Of a stretch of 64,000 bases of DNA, positions 48,601-61,900 are shown in pieces. The notes beneath the pieces were generated by a model. That model did not search any database. It was not told the DNA's origin and saw only the letters and a list, made by a program, of their open reading frames with translations. Position numbers and translations under genes: made by a program. Where the stretch lies: NCBI RefSeq assembly GCF_051401765.1, contig NC_135073.1:2604001-2668000 (forward strand), given 5' to 3'. The DNA comes from Calliopsis andreniformis (Eukaryota; Arthropoda; Insecta; Hymenoptera; Andrenidae). Every line of letters starts with the position of its first letter. The first letter of the stretch is position 1.

Positions 48601-51170
48601 ATCCACAACGCAGAACCCAACAAATTTTTTCCCAGCTTCCGAAACATTAAGCAGACAAGTGTATTCAAAACTCTTAATTGCAAATGTAGAAGATGTAAGT
48701 ACTTGAACCTTTAAAAAATTGAAATGCGTAATTTCAAGATTATTAATATCTTTCCTAATAAATTATTTAGGTCATGAATATTATTGAAGGTGAACGTGTT
48801 CAGCTAAAATTCGAATTATCCGATAATCCTGATTCACCAGAAAGTTGTTACATTGAACAAGCACTTGGCGAACTTTCAAAGAGAGAAGAGGAATTGTTAC
48901 ATGGGGTAAGTAGTAATAATTTACTCGAGTAAGATACATTTTTTAATTCGTTGAATTAATCTTCTTTGTAGATGCAGTCAAAATCAGACGTTTCTGTCGA
49001 TACAGCTACTTCAGGACACGGACAAGGTAACGACAGTGAAAAAACGGAACTGTTTCAACAGGATATTCAAGATAACGAGGAAATTGGTGATGTTTCAAAC
49101 AAAAAGGATGTGAAAAACGTGAATGAAGAATCACAAAAACCTGTGGAAAATTTTTCTAGTGGCATTCAGTCAACTTCAGGCATGCAGAAATTCTTTTATT
49201 TTTATCAAGGTTTGTATTTAATTATATCTCTTAATTTTAATTCTTTCTTCCTTTTTTATTTAAAGAAGTTTATTACAAAAAATTTTAATTTTTTAGCTGA
49301 CGATGGACAGCATTTGTATCTTCACGCGATGAATGTAAAAATGTTCGAAATGCAATATGGTAGTCTTGAGAATTCACCTCATTTAATAAGAGGAAAACTT
49401 TTAGAAAAAGAAAGTGGAAGTCTTACAGAAGATCTAAGACGCAGATTAAGATACTTGTGTCACTTGCCGCTTACTTGCCAATTCGAAGTGGCAGAGATTG
49501 AGTTAAAACCACCGATCATTTCAGAAGAGGTTCTTTCTTCATTTCAGGGTAAATTTTTATCTTGGAACGAATAAGTGTTTCGATTTATTTAACAAATTTT
49601 AATGACTAAATTTATTTTACATAGATCAAATAATGATAAGGCATAAACGCAGACAACAACGAGAACGTGAAGAAAGGAAAAGAGAGAAGAAGATCACAGA
49701 AGAAGAAAATAAACGAATGGGAAGATATCCAACACCTATTGTTCACATCGATTCACAACAACATTTTCCCGAATGGCAACCTGAATTATTGTTTGCAGAG
49801 TATGCACATTTCCCTAAAATTAAGACTCCAGCAAAGAGTATATGATTGATATTAACAATTTAAATATTCTATTCAATAAAAGTTTTATAATAAGATTCGA
49901 ATTTTGAAATGACAGAAGTAAATAAATAAAAGGCGTCTTAAATAAATCTAAGTAAATCAATATATTAAACAGTGATAAAGTTAAATAAATTATTATTACA
50001 GAGAAAGCGTACCATCACCACCAGAATCTACAGCAACCTCGAGCATGGCCAGCAGTCCATCTTTGAGCACGTTTGATGAAATTGTTGAAAAGACAAAGGC
50101 AGCTGTCAACACCACTCATGAACAGGGACCATCGTTCGCAGAGATGTTGAGAAATACTGGTACACGTGTAAAGTCGCAAATCGCATGGCCGTCTATTAAT
50201 TCTTCACATGGAAAAGCTCATTCAAATATGGCCGTTCAGTCTTCATCAAGAGATACCGATGAAGATCTTTACGTTTCGGTACCGTCATATAGCCAGAATT
50301 TCGGGGATGCCTTAGCGGCTGCTTTAGAACAAACAAAGCTGTCAGGTAAATGGTTTACAAATTTGCAAAGTATGTTACAGTATGAAACTAAACTTTTTTC
50401 CTTTCAATCTTCTACTAGAATAAAATTTCGTAATATTATTTTTTTATGCTTAGTTGAAACTACAAGTTCAGGGTAAAAAATCCAATTTCTGTTATTTCGA
50501 GTCTACATTATTGTATAGTTTTTCTTATTTATCGATCAAAGGCATACGTTTCTTTTACTATTTGTCATTATTCAATCTAGTTATTTGAAGCAAAAAATTT
50601 TGTTATTCTCAGAATGTCTACTTTAATTTGAAAATTTCTTAATTTGAAAACTACCTCGGGATTTATTTTATGACCACTCAATCATTGAATTAAAACTCAT
50701 ATTCAATAAGAAAACTTAATCCCTGAATTATAATAGTATCTTTTATAATGCTTCAGTTGTCTAAAAAATATTTTATTATATGTGTTAATAGCTTAAACGT
50801 TGCAATTATAGACTTTCTTTTTGAGTCCTACTTTCTCTTTCATTATTAACGAAGTATCTTTGAAAAATTGGTGAAGAAAAGTGAGTGGTATTTTTTCACC
50901 CATATAAATTGAAGTTTTAGTTGTGCGCTAATTTCTTTATGTAGGATTTTGCAAGATCTATTTGTTATTTTAAGGTTAGCTTAAGGTAATAGTAATTGGG
51001 TTGGCGTTAATAATTAGGTCTTTTACTGTATTAGTAATTAAGTTTTCATTTCACTTTGATTATTTTATCACTTCTGTTTTTTAGGAGCAAAGAAAGAGGG
51101 AGGTGGAAAGAAGAAGACGAAGGGAAAATCAACCGTACTGTTCGCAACTACTATGGCACATTCATCTTAA
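45640..51170 (+). CDS. RNF10: RING finger protein 10 homologue (E3 ubiquitin ligase), complete
   Basis: Twelve coding exons: 45640-45709, 47503-47678, 47771-47997, 48084-48174, 48247-48431, 48502-48694, 48771-48905, 48972-49209, 49297-49548, 49625-49799, 50002-50345 and 51085-51170. All borders are GT-AG, phases agree, and the total is 723 codons plus stop. The start is chosen because [14 protein letters not shown] resembles the MDKNSGSNSSS start inside human RNF10. The motif [12 protein letters not shown] and the DPDTLVDW block precede a C3HC4 RING at residues 198-239 (C198, C201, C213, H215, C218, C221, C236, C239). After it come the YFYQADDGQ block, a [13 protein letters not shown] block, a basic Arg/Glu-rich helix (about 525-560) and a lysine-rich C-terminus ending FATTMAHSS. 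The family acts as a cytoplasmic ubiquitin ligase; roles in ribosomal protein ubiquitylation and myelin gene regulation are reported for vertebrates. Its 3' end faces the Hsc70 gene. Confidence 0.94.
45710..47502 (+). other. First intron of RNF10 (1.8 kb)
   Basis: AT-rich intron between the start-codon exon and exon 2. It contains the piggyBac-like MITE at 46529-46810; nothing else is recognised. Confidence 0.8.
46529..46810. mobile_element. piggyBac-like MITE with TTAA target duplication
   Basis: The element is bordered by TTAA on both sides (46529-46532 and 46807-46810). The left end reads CACGTTGACTGTTGCATAG and the right end in reverse complement reads CATGTTGACTGCCACAATGG, sharing CA(C/T)GTTGACTG. 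It is about 280 bp with no coding capacity. TTAA duplication is the hallmark of piggyBac transposition. Confidence 0.68.
50346..51084 (+). other. Last intron of RNF10
   Basis: AT-rich 739 bp intron before the terminal exon. Reading through its donor gives a false frame to about 50476. Confidence 0.8.
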
Positions 51171-51394
51171 TTTTTGGCTGTTATAATGTTTGCACACTAT
51201 ATTTTTATTTTCAAGTTTCGTCATTCAGTTGTTTTGTCACTTATTATACTTTAGATTACACGTTAGAAAATTTGTGAAGTCCTAGTACGAGTTATAATAT
51301 AATGATGTGTCGCATTGCATGTCTATCGAACTTTCGTCATTGTATTATCGATTAGAAAAATAATTGTTTTCTGTAGCAGCCTATTCTGCTTGCA

Positions 51395-51400
51395 AATAAA
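51395..51400 (+). terminator. RNF10 polyadenylation signal
   Basis: AATAAA lies 225 bp after the RNF10 stop codon, at a plausible distance for a short 3' UTR. Confidence 0.55.
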
Positions 51401-51419
51401 ATTTCATTTCGAAAAAATT

Positions 51420-52310
51420 GTTTCAAATTAATTTCGTATTAACAAAATACATAAATTTGCATGATGCCACAATGGATACTTATTAAACTTCGTTTATGAC
51501 CCGAAATTATCTGCATTTTTTAAGTATCGTATATGTATGTACAGTATGATTTCTCTTTACATTTCAATTTTTATAGAAATAATATATAGTTCATATATGA
51601 TACAAAATAAACAAATTCAAACTTGTAGAATAAAAATATTTTCTTACGAGCCTTGAGTTTTCAAAAAAATATATTGGAAGTAATGAATATATTGTAAAAA
51701 TGTAGAATAGTACAATTGACATTACTACTTAATAGAAAAGCCTAGATTTTATTTGATTGGCAGGACTTACATTGATAAAATGTAAGAATCGGTGACTTCT
51801 TTAATTACAGGAATAACATAAACAAAGAATTCAATTCTTGAACTAGCTAACATAATAGTTGAAATATTAAAGACAGTATTTAATAATTATAAAATATTAA
51901 GAAAATATTCTACTAAAAGTAGAACTAGTTATCTTAATTTGAAATAGTTCATTTCGGATCATAATTTTAAATAATTATTTCATTTCTTTATTTCAAGTCT
52001 GACGAAACATAATGAATATTAGATTCATCTTCTGACAAATGAGTATTTTTTTTCCTGTATTTAAATAATATTTCAAATATGCCTACATCTGTTTGATATA
52101 CATATTTATTTATTATTTAACCTATTTTTATCAAATACTAGATTGTCTATGAATTTTTCTCTAAGAGCAAAGTGTAGTATTCCGTGAAACTTTTAATAAA
52201 TAATCGAATGTAAAATATAGAACATTAGAATATCCTATATAAAATTTAATTTCACTTCAATTCTTACTTGTAATTGTATTGTATAGGGGAATAAATCAGA
52301 CAATTATATT
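51420..52310. other. Gap between converging RNF10 and Hsc70 genes
   Basis: AT-rich DNA of about 0.9 kb between the two 3' ends. No gene or repeat is recognised. Confidence 0.6.
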
Positions 52311-52324
52311 GTTTAAAGATTGTT

Positions 52325-52330
52325 TTTATT
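52325..52330 (-). terminator. Hsc70 polyadenylation signal
   Basis: AATAAA on the minus strand lies 307 bp beyond the Hsc70 stop codon, giving a 3' UTR of roughly 330 bp. Other AT-rich candidates are less well placed. Confidence 0.5.
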
Positions 52331-52637
52331 TGAACATAGAAAATCAACAACCGGATCTTTTATCCCAATCATCAAAAAATAATACAATAGTACATAATAC
52401 AATTAAGATACATATGTTCTACGCATCCTATTGTACAAAATATAAATAATAATCTTCCCAAGTTTTACAGGAAAACTAAATAAATAAATTCATATCAAGT
52501 TTTGACACAAAATAAAGAAGGGAAAATAACTAAGTCGTACGCTAAATCATACTGAAAGAATGAAAGACCGCAGCTGTAATAATTCTATGTTCGGCGCGTG
52601 AAGTGGCTCTATAAAATGGCAAGTGAGAACACATGAT

Positions 52638-55608
52638 TTAGTCGACTTCCTCAATGGTGGGTCCACCAGATGCGCCGCCGCTAGGAGCCCCGCCGGAAGG
52701 AACACCGCCTGCACCCGGGAAGCCACCAGGCATGCCTCCAGATCCCTGATACAATTTCGTAACAATAGGGTTGCAGATAGCTTCCAATTCCTTCTGTTTG
52801 TGTTCGTACTCTTCTTTGTCAGCCAACTGGTTGGCATCAAGCCACTTAATGATGTCGTTGCATTTATCCAGAACTACTTGCTTGTCACTGGCGCTGATTT
52901 TATCTTTCAACTTCTCGTCTTCCACCGTACTCTTCATGTTGAAGCAGTAAGACTCGAGACCGTTCTTAGCAGCGATGGTTTCCTTCTGCTTCTCGTCCTC
53001 GCTTCTGTACTTCTCAGCTTCGTTGACCATTCTTTCGATGTCTTCCTTACTAAGACGGCCCTTGTCGTTAGTGATAGTAATGTTGTTCTCCTTGCCAGTG
53101 GATTTGTCCACAGCAGACACGTTCAGAATACCGTTGGCGTCGATGTCAAAGGTGACTTCGATTTGAGGAACACCTCGAGGAGCTGGCGGGATACCACTCA
53201 ACTCAAATTTACCCAACAGGTTGTTGTCCTTCGTCATAGCACGCTCTCCTTCATAGACTTGGATCAAGACACCAGGTTGGTTATCAGCGTACGTAGTGAA
53301 GGTTTGAGTTTGCTTTGTTGGAATGGTAGTGTTCCTCTTGATTAGAGCAGTCATTATACCACCAGCAGTTTCAATACCAAGGGACAATGGTGTGACGTCG
53401 AGAAGCAACAAGTCTTGCACTTCCTCAGACTTGTCACCGTGCAAGATGGCAGCTTGCACAGCAGCGCCATAAGCCACAGCCTCGTCAGGGTTGATGGACT
53501 TATTTAGTTCCTTGCCGTTGAAGAAGTCCTGCAACAGCTTCTGGATCTTGGGAATACGAGTGGATCCACCAACCAATACGATATCGTGAATTTGAGCCTT
53601 GTCCATCTTGGCATCGCGCAGCGATTTCTCGACTGGCTCGAGTGTTCCTCTGAAGAGGTCAGCGCAAAGTTCCTCGAAACGAGCCCTAGTTATAGAAGTG
53701 TAGAAATCGATTCCCTCATAGAGCGAATCGATTTCAATGCTAGCCTGCGTGGACGATGACAGGGTACGCTTGGCACGTTCGCAAGATGTTCGCAAACGAC
53801 GAAGAGCTCGCTTGTTGCTGGTAAGATCTTTCTTATATTTACGCTTAAACTCCTGAACGAAGTGATTCACCATACGGTTATCGAAATCTTCACCTCCAAG
53901 GTGAGTGTCTCCCGCGGTGGACTTGACCTCGAAAATGCCATCCTCGATAGTCAGAATAGAGACATCGAAGGTGCCACCACCAAGATCAAAGATTAGGACG
54001 TTGCGCTCGCAGGTGGTCTTCTTGTCCAAGCCATAGGCAATGGCAGCAGCGGTAGGCTCGTTAATGATACGTAAAACGTTCAAGCCTGAGATGGTACCAG
54101 CGTCCTTAGTTGCCTGACGCTGCGAGTCGTTGAAGTAAGCAGGTACAGTGATCACGGCATTGCTGACTGTCTTCCCAAGGTATGCTTCAGCAGTTTCCTT
54201 CATTTTTACCAGGACCATTGAACTCACTTCTTCAGGGAAGAAAGTCTTCGTCTCTCCTTTGTACTGTACTTGAATCTTCGGTTTACCACCATCGCTTACT
54301 ACAGTGAAGGGCCAGTGTTTCATATCGGCTTGAACAGTTGGGTCTTCGAAACGACGACCAATAAGACGTTTGGCATCTGAAATAAATGGAGGTCATTATT
54401 ATAATGTAATTGTTATAAACAACTTGTTCTTAATCGCTAACATTTTAAGGTTACAACTTTAATATTACTTAATACAAGTTTAAATTTTATGATGGTACAA
54501 AATATTAATAAAAGCATATACTCCTATATTTTCCTAATTTCTTGAAAATGTCTTATATTAAATAATACTCTTGCATATTAATCAAATTTGTCATTTCTAA
54601 ACGATTTCAAATAATACTTTTTCAGTCTTATATAACTATAATAGGATTTTAAATAGAAAAATCTGTTCAATCAAAAATAACTATTTTGGTAGAAATAATA
54701 CGACTGACAATGTCAGAATTAATTAAATAGTTTTAAATTATTGCTATAAAAATGTTTTATATTAATTAATTAAACATGATTCCATAAAAAAAAATAAAAA
54801 AAAACGTTTATTCAGTTCGTATCTCCATTAGAAGAAACGTCCTCTAGAAGCCATGACCTTAACAGTGTTCAGCGCGTGCGTGCCAAACTATACTGTCTCA
54901 TACACGTATATATCGTCGAAGTAATTGACCTCCCCCGCCTACTTCCATGTATAAAATTTTCCATGCTTAGTCATTAAATTCAAATAGCCATTTCATGTAA
55001 AAATTTAATATAGTATACGATTTCATTTTTTTTAACACAATTAATCTACCATTATATCGAAAGATTGAAGAAAAGCTTAAAATTAGAAAAATAGTTCAAA
55101 CTTGTTCATGATGTCCTATTAAAACGGCCTTTCGCGACGAAGAAACGTTTTAACTAATGATTTTATACAAAGAACATGAAACCATGAAATACTAAATTTA
55201 CCTTTACAAGAGAAAAAATTCCTAAATTAATCGAATTTCCGGAAGGAAATGAAATATTAACTATGCAAAACTGAATGCATATCTACTCTATTCTACATAT
55301 TCCTAATCTTCAAATTCCCGGAAAAATAACGATTTCATGAATCATAGAAAACGTGGCTACTTCTCTTAACCAATACATGTACATATTCGGTTGTTACACT
55401 TACCGAAGATGGTGTTATTAGGATTCATGGCAACCTGGTTTTTGGCGGCATCTCCAATTAATCGTTCGGTGTCCGTGAACGCAACATAGCTAGGTGTTGT
55501 ACGGTTTCCTTGATCATTGGCGATGATTTCTACTTTTCCATGCTGGAATACACCAACACAGGAGTAGGTGGTGCCCAGATCGATACCAACTGCGGGTGCT
55601 TTGGCCAT
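52638..55608 (-). CDS. Hsc70-4: Cytosolic heat shock cognate 70 (Hsc70-4-like), complete
   Basis: This gene encodes the ATP-driven chaperone that folds and sorts proteins in cytosol and nucleus and uncoats clathrin vesicles in the family. The coding exons are 55608-55404 and 54376-52638, 647 codons plus stop, against about 650 in Drosophila Hsc70-4. The first exon holds the signature [20 protein letters not shown] and ends in NTIF; the second resumes [10 protein letters not shown]. Later signatures [13 protein letters not shown] and [14 protein letters not shown] mark the ATPase domain (1 to about 385), followed by the linker DLLLLD and the peptide-binding domain. The tail has Gly-Pro-rich GGMP-type repeats and ends PTIEEVD, the cytosolic mark that binds TPR cochaperones. 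Interruption by introns and the EEVD tail argue for the cognate rather than the intronless inducible class. Codon use is GC-rich, as for highly expressed genes. Long frames on the opposite strand are shadows of this bias. Confidence 0.97.
54377..55403 (-). other. Hsc70 coding intron (1.0 kb)
   Basis: The intron has donor GTAAGT and acceptor TTATTTCAG. A less AT-rich patch at about 54815-54960 stands out but holds no recognised RNA gene; vertebrate Hsc70 introns host box C/D snoRNAs, yet I see no convincing paired C and D boxes here. Confidence 0.8.
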
Positions 55609-55616
55609 TTTGCTTT

Positions 55617-55807
55617 TCTGTAAAAATACAAAGAAATAACAACTGAGTATCGACAAGAAAACAATGAAATCGTTTTTTAAGGTTGCAATTTCTTAAAAAT
55701 ATCGAAAATGCCGGATAACGAGGGGATACGCACCTTTCTTTGTTCGCTTGTGAATGTTTGTTACAAAGGACAGTAAAGAAGTTCCTCGCTTGACGATTCG
55801 CAGCGTG
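55617..55807 (-). other. Hsc70 5' UTR exon and 5' UTR intron
   Basis: Before the ATG at 55608, an acceptor (TTTTTACAG, exon resuming at 55617) leaves only nine untranslated bases in that exon. Upstream a donor AAAG|GTGCGT ends an untranslated first exon at 55734. The start site is set at about 55807 from the TATA box. The 5' UTR intron is therefore about 55618-55733, a layout common for Hsc70 genes. Confidence 0.7.
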
Positions 55808-55945
55808 AGTGAAGAGGCCGCACTCGCGCCTCCGTATATATCACTTTCTCAGAGGACGCTTCTGGAATGTTCTTCCCGCCCAAGCGCCTTGCGCTAACCA
55901 ATCAGAGACTTAGTTCCATAAGCACCGACCCGTCATTGGTCCACA
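55808..55945 (-). promoter_or_regulatory. Hsc70 promoter: TATA box, heat-shock element, CCAAT boxes
   Basis: On the minus strand, GATATATAC (55835-55842) sits at TATA distance from the first exon. Just upstream is a perfect three-unit heat-shock element, GAAcaTTCcaGAA (55860-55872), the binding site for an HSF trimer. Plus-strand CCAAT at 55898-55902 and minus-strand CCAAT at 55935-55939 lie further upstream. The order matches strong heat-shock promoters, so this cognate gene may be both constitutive and heat-responsive. Confidence 0.75.
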
Positions 55946-55949
55946 CCCC

Positions 55950-58900
55950 TGACTACGTGTATCAATAACGAACTTTTGCACGAATTATCGACCGACATAA
56001 ACATGTAATATATCTTTGCAAATATTTCAAATTTCATCTCGTTTTATTTGGGCGAAGATTGTTTTCTGTTTCCATGAATTCTCGTAAGAGGATCGTTTCC
56101 AAAACGAGATAATCTTTCAGCATGATTTCCGTCTGGAATGGCAGAAAACGGGGAACGAGGCGGAAGTGGATCATGAAAGACGTTGGAGAAGTGTCTAGTA
56201 GCTAATTCTATATAGAAGGTACGCGCACGGATACGCGCACACAGACGCGATTCATATCCGTACAGTCACATTCGTAAAGTATTGATCGACTGTGTTTTCT
56301 CAAGGCTCGTGTATGTAGTTGACAGGCACACATTTATGGTTTACCTGCTTCTACTTTGGCCTTTTTAATGTTTAGTTCCGATGTGTGCGAAACGATCAAA
56401 GTATGCTTCGTGATACTCAATGTCGTTCGAAATAATTTACATTATTACTTTAATAATAAATTGTCAATGGAATATTAACGACAGGAAGGAGGAATGAGAT
56501 CAATGAATCATAATGCCGTGTTATCATGAGCATGATAACCAAGTCTTTCCGTATTGATAATGTTACTACAAACATAGACACACGTCTGCCTTCTGTGTTT
56601 ATGAAGATAGTAATTGTTGTTAACATTTCTAATAGGATTTTTAATAAGTGTGGTTTAACTTTAATTTTTTTATAATTCAATTTTATAGAGGAACTGGAAA
56701 TTAAAAATTAATATGTTAGTAATCAAAATAAATTTCTTTTAGCAAGATTTATGATTACAAATTTACAGTTTTAATTTCTTTATTTGTCTATATTTTGTTC
56801 CCATAAAACTTGAACTTGTGAACTTGAATTCACCGGTGAAGGTTAATTATCGTAGCGAAAGATAGAGGTTAGATAGGCATACAAATGCATTCACGTTCGC
56901 TTACTATATGTGCATACATATATGAGTATCTATAGTGTATAATATAAATGGCATGAGCTGCAATGTGATATAACATGACAAAGCTCCTTTAGAGCAAATT
57001 AAAGTATAGAAAATTTCATGATGTCGTATCACGTTATATCTGATTGTGAGTAAGATTATAAAGCTTTACTGCAACAAAAATTTATCAATTTATGTTTCGT
57101 GTAACAGGTTCCTTGATACATACATACGATCCACGTCACACACATGCACGTCACACACCGTGACGCATGAGTGTAGATATAAACAACACGTTCTTCAAAT
57201 AATTTCAAGAGATCGTGGATTTAATAACAAGTAGCAGTCGTTTCTTAATCATTGGAACACGAATAGATGAATACATATACATGTAACAAATTTAATTATA
57301 TTACAAAAAATGGTACCTATTTTCATACAAATTTAAGTTAAAAATCAATTTGTTAAGAAACTAGTGATATATTTTTATGAATATGTTTTTTATACATTTC
57401 ATATATACATTTCTTCAATATACATTTTTTCCACAAAAAATTTGTCAGAAATATTGTCTTCACAATTGCGCAGTAATCTATATTTATCACTATAATGTTT
57501 GTTTTTATTTATCTATAATCTATATAATCTTTATTCATATTTGGAGAAATTGTGTTAAGATAAAAACGAGAATCAGCGTCTTTTTATCAATTGCGATATT
57601 TCTTTAAAATTGAACAGGTATTTCTACTGAGTAGTTTTCCAAGAAGCGAATTACTTTTCTTCATATATTTAGGTTTTTTTCCTGAATACGGTAATGTATA
57701 AGTTAGATGTACTTTTACCTCTCAAAGAACTAAACGTAAAATATTCTACATGTATTTTATTCTTTAATTTAATGTTTCAAGTTTTATATTTTGGTTTTCA
57801 GAGAAACGTAATTTTTTATTTCGAAGTAAAAACAGATAAAAATGAACCCAAATTGCCAAAATCTTTTATATTATACATTACTTAGAAACTTAAAGAAAAA
57901 TTTGTTCAAAATTATATGTATGTATTTTGAGAAAATAATTATTTATTTTCATTATATATTTGAAATATTTCGTGAGAAATATTTCCTTGTTATAATCGTT
58001 TAATTCAAAATGCTAGGAAAGTACTTAGAATAACAAGAAGGGATTGTAATTTTTAAATTTTTACTAAACACATTAACATTTTGTACATATGGATTATCGG
58101 TTTAATTGTTGCTACAGCTATATAATATACCAAATTTCTGACTTAACAATATTTGTTAATGTATTCGTATGCAAACGTTCTCACAATGCGTAGAAATATT
58201 CGTTCAAGAAAAGCATAGGCAATGCGGCAGAGTACAGTGCATACAATCGATAAGCATTGCGGTAAAGTTCGTGAACATTGTAGAAGCGACCAGCACTCTC
58301 TAGAATGTTGTCATACTTGCTCAATAAGTTATCACCGACACGGATAATCCTCTCTGAGTCATTGCAATTAATTTTCTCGTGTTATTTATCACGACTAATT
58401 AGTCTCATTTCTAGAATATATTTCTTATTCTATAGAGTTGTTCAAATGTATACATGTATTAGTCTATGATTTTAATCTATATGTTTTTTAGAAATACACT
58501 ATGTATAAAATATTAAATAGGTTTAATTTTAAAAATTAAAGTAAATAGATAGAATAAAATCTGTTCATATTAAGCTTATTTTGCTCGCGAAAATATGCAT
58601 ACTGTCAGCAAACGTGGCACGCGAAACATCGAGAAACAGCGCGAAACGTTCGCGACCACCAGCATAGTCTCAGCTTTTAGAGATCTCTTAAAACAGTGGC
58701 GTCAAACAGGCTATCCGCCGGCGCGGGCCCCATGTGGCCCACAAAGACTCCAGAATGCGGCCTGCGGTCCAGAGCTTTAAATTGATTTTATTAAAATAAT
58801 AAAATGAAATATGACTCCACGTACAGCGAGATTAACAAGTGACCATTTAAAACATCTACACATAATTAAAAAACATTATCACAAGAAATTACAGCCGATG

Positions 58901-61900
58901 TTGATAAAATAGTTTCTGTTGAAAGATGCCAGGTTTTCAGTAAAAAATATTAACATTTGTTGTAGCATTTGATAATACTACCTACAATTAATGTATTTTA
59001 AAAATTTTTATAAATTCGTTACGGAAAAATAAATATAAAATTTAGCTCTCGGTAGGTCGCAGTATCTACGAAATATATGCTAAAAATTAAAACACAACGA
59101 CAATATTGAATCGTGAACATTGTATGGTTAACAATTTTATTTAGAGATAGGTAAGTGTTAACAGTTTTCTTTTTACCCTATGAGGATCATATTGATATAA
59201 TGGTTCAGTTTTCAACATGTATACATAGTGCGACCTTCCGACCTTTTCTTGCTCGTTAACATTTTTTAGAAATAGAAAATGGGAGATCCTCTTTTGTTTA
59301 AGACTTATACACTCTTTAAAACTGTATTTGATGGCTTGTTTTCATATGTGAGTTTGATATCACTGCTTAAAACATATTTCCAATTTTATTGGATCTATGA
59401 TGTTATATAATGATTACCTATATAGGCGAACTACTGCCGAGAAATACACATAATAGAAATGACATTGGACTATGTGAAGTTTATAATAACGTGACTTGCA
59501 TACATGTATATAGTTTGTTCTACATAAACACAGTGTTTTCTGGATATAGGCTCACTGCTCACTCATGAATTTATATGGTACTTATTATCGTAATAAGCTC
59601 GTGTTTATAGAATCCCATTTTAGTTTTCTCAAAAATGGCAAACGATAGTGCTTGTAAATGAAATTCTCCCATTTTAAACAACTTTAAACTATAGCGAATG
59701 TAACAACGAGACTATACACGGACATACTGTGTACGTGTATACATAGTATATGTATATCTACATTCGTATATTTTAGTAATACTTTTTTTTTAATTCTATT
59801 TTTTAGTGTAGATTTCGTATTATTAAACCATATTTTTGTATACGACAATTAAATGTAATTATAAAAAGACGTTGGAAGAAAGATACTTTAAATGGGACAC
59901 CCTAATGTACTGTTTCCGCATATTTAAAAGTTCGATACAAGTACTTATAAATTCTTTTTCTATTTGCGGAATATTTATTACATATGTATTATAAATTTAA
60001 GCGTGGCTATGTTAAAGAACAATTAAACTTTCTTCTTAATTAAAATTTTTGAGTTTTTCAATGAACGTGACAACGTGGCCAAACTATATGATGTATACAT
60101 GCTACATACACATATAATAGTGACCTTTCTTTATGTAGACTTTATTTAGGCATTTCGAGGTAAATGGTTAACCGTGAGTATCTATAAAAGGGAGTCATTT
60201 CTTGCCTGATAAGATATTCAATATTTTCAAGTATGTTCTTTATAAATTGAAACAAAATTAAAATAAAGTATGGAGAATTGTACACTTCATAAATGGAGGT
60301 TATTTAAATAAATAGGTTATTTAAGTGAAACATCAGAAATATACATACATACATGCATATGATTTGTTATTCGTAACGTTTTTCAAAAGTGACACAACTC
60401 ATAAAACGCGATTTTCGAATTACTACTATGAATCACTTTGGTAAATATACCTATCACTATTCATTATAAAAAGTTTACTAACTAACCTTCGAAATTGTAG
60501 ACTTTATTCAAAGAATATAATAAATTACAAATTATTTAAATAATGACAAGAAAATCATGGATGATTTGTAATAGATTGTAAACAAAGCAAAACTATTCCT
60601 CAGGTGAATTATTATTCAAGTAAGATAATTTTCAGTAAATGGAACTATTCTCTATGTCTATGTTATTTATTTATAAGTAATTTTCCTCTAAGCCTATAAA
60701 TAATGTTTTATTTTTCCTGAAAAACGTACTCTTCTGAGTTGTGTCACTTTTGAAATATGTACGCGATGTCAAATATTTTATATTTCCAGGTTCAGAACAT
60801 TAATACTAATATAAACTAATTTCGAAATTATTGTGAAATAAAATTAAAATTATTTAACAATATTTAACACAGTTAAAATTATTTAATACAAAATTATGAA
60901 ATTTAAACATTTCCAGGCTTTGAACTATGAAATTATTATAAAATGTTATGTATAATATTATTCTTTAATAACACACGCATTAATATTATAAATTATATAT
61001 GAGAAACGCGTATTTTTTAAAAGAAACTTGATTCTTTTAATAACTAAAAACATATTTTAAAATTAATAAAAATGTTATTACATCAAATTTGATATGCATT
61101 CATTTAAGTAAGCATCAAATAAATGCTGTTTCACTTCGATATTAAATCTGAATCTTTATACCTATCATAATTTCTGCAGAGCGTCAGCGCAATTAATACG
61201 TGTTTATACGCACGTGTTCTATCACACACAACAGTATCATATAGTATATACAAATACAAAATCTTGTGTGCATTATTAGTATTTTCAAAGCATTGCCTTT
61301 TATATTATAGACTCTGTAGGGTTTCCATTTTACAAGGAAAGGCGACTGTAACTGGCAGGTGTGCAAGGTTGGCATTAACGGTCTTCTGAACGTCCGTTAA
61401 GTTGCACTTTTGTGCACGACCGTCAGCATATATATGTAATGTGTAACATCGAAGTATATTTCGCGATACCTATATCGCGATAAAAACAACTTTGCACCGC
61501 TTATCACCATCTGCAAATATTATTGCGTAACAGAATTCTTATTTAATGATTGTATAATATACGTATACATCTATACTATTCTATTGAATTTTTGAATATA
61601 ATTGCAATAGTGTCATGTTTGAATGTTTAGTAAAAAATTTGTTTCGTGTAATATTCTTTTACATTTAAGTTTAATTCGTATATTGTAAAATATTGAACTT
61701 CCAACAAATAGAGTTCAAAAAAGAAGATTCTAGTATTCTCTCGTAATGGTTCGAAGTGTTTTTATCGAGATGAATTCACAGACAATAACAAACGTGAGTT
61801 CAAATCCAATTCATAAACTATTTTGTTAAAATTAACAAAAGACGTATTATTAATTTCAAAGCATGAAACAGATAACGTTTAACTTATAACGAGAAAATAT

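Noticed and set aside
52623..53345. 240-codon plus-strand frame
   Set aside because: It lies antisense to the Hsc70 coding sequence and arises from its codon bias; no recognisable protein.
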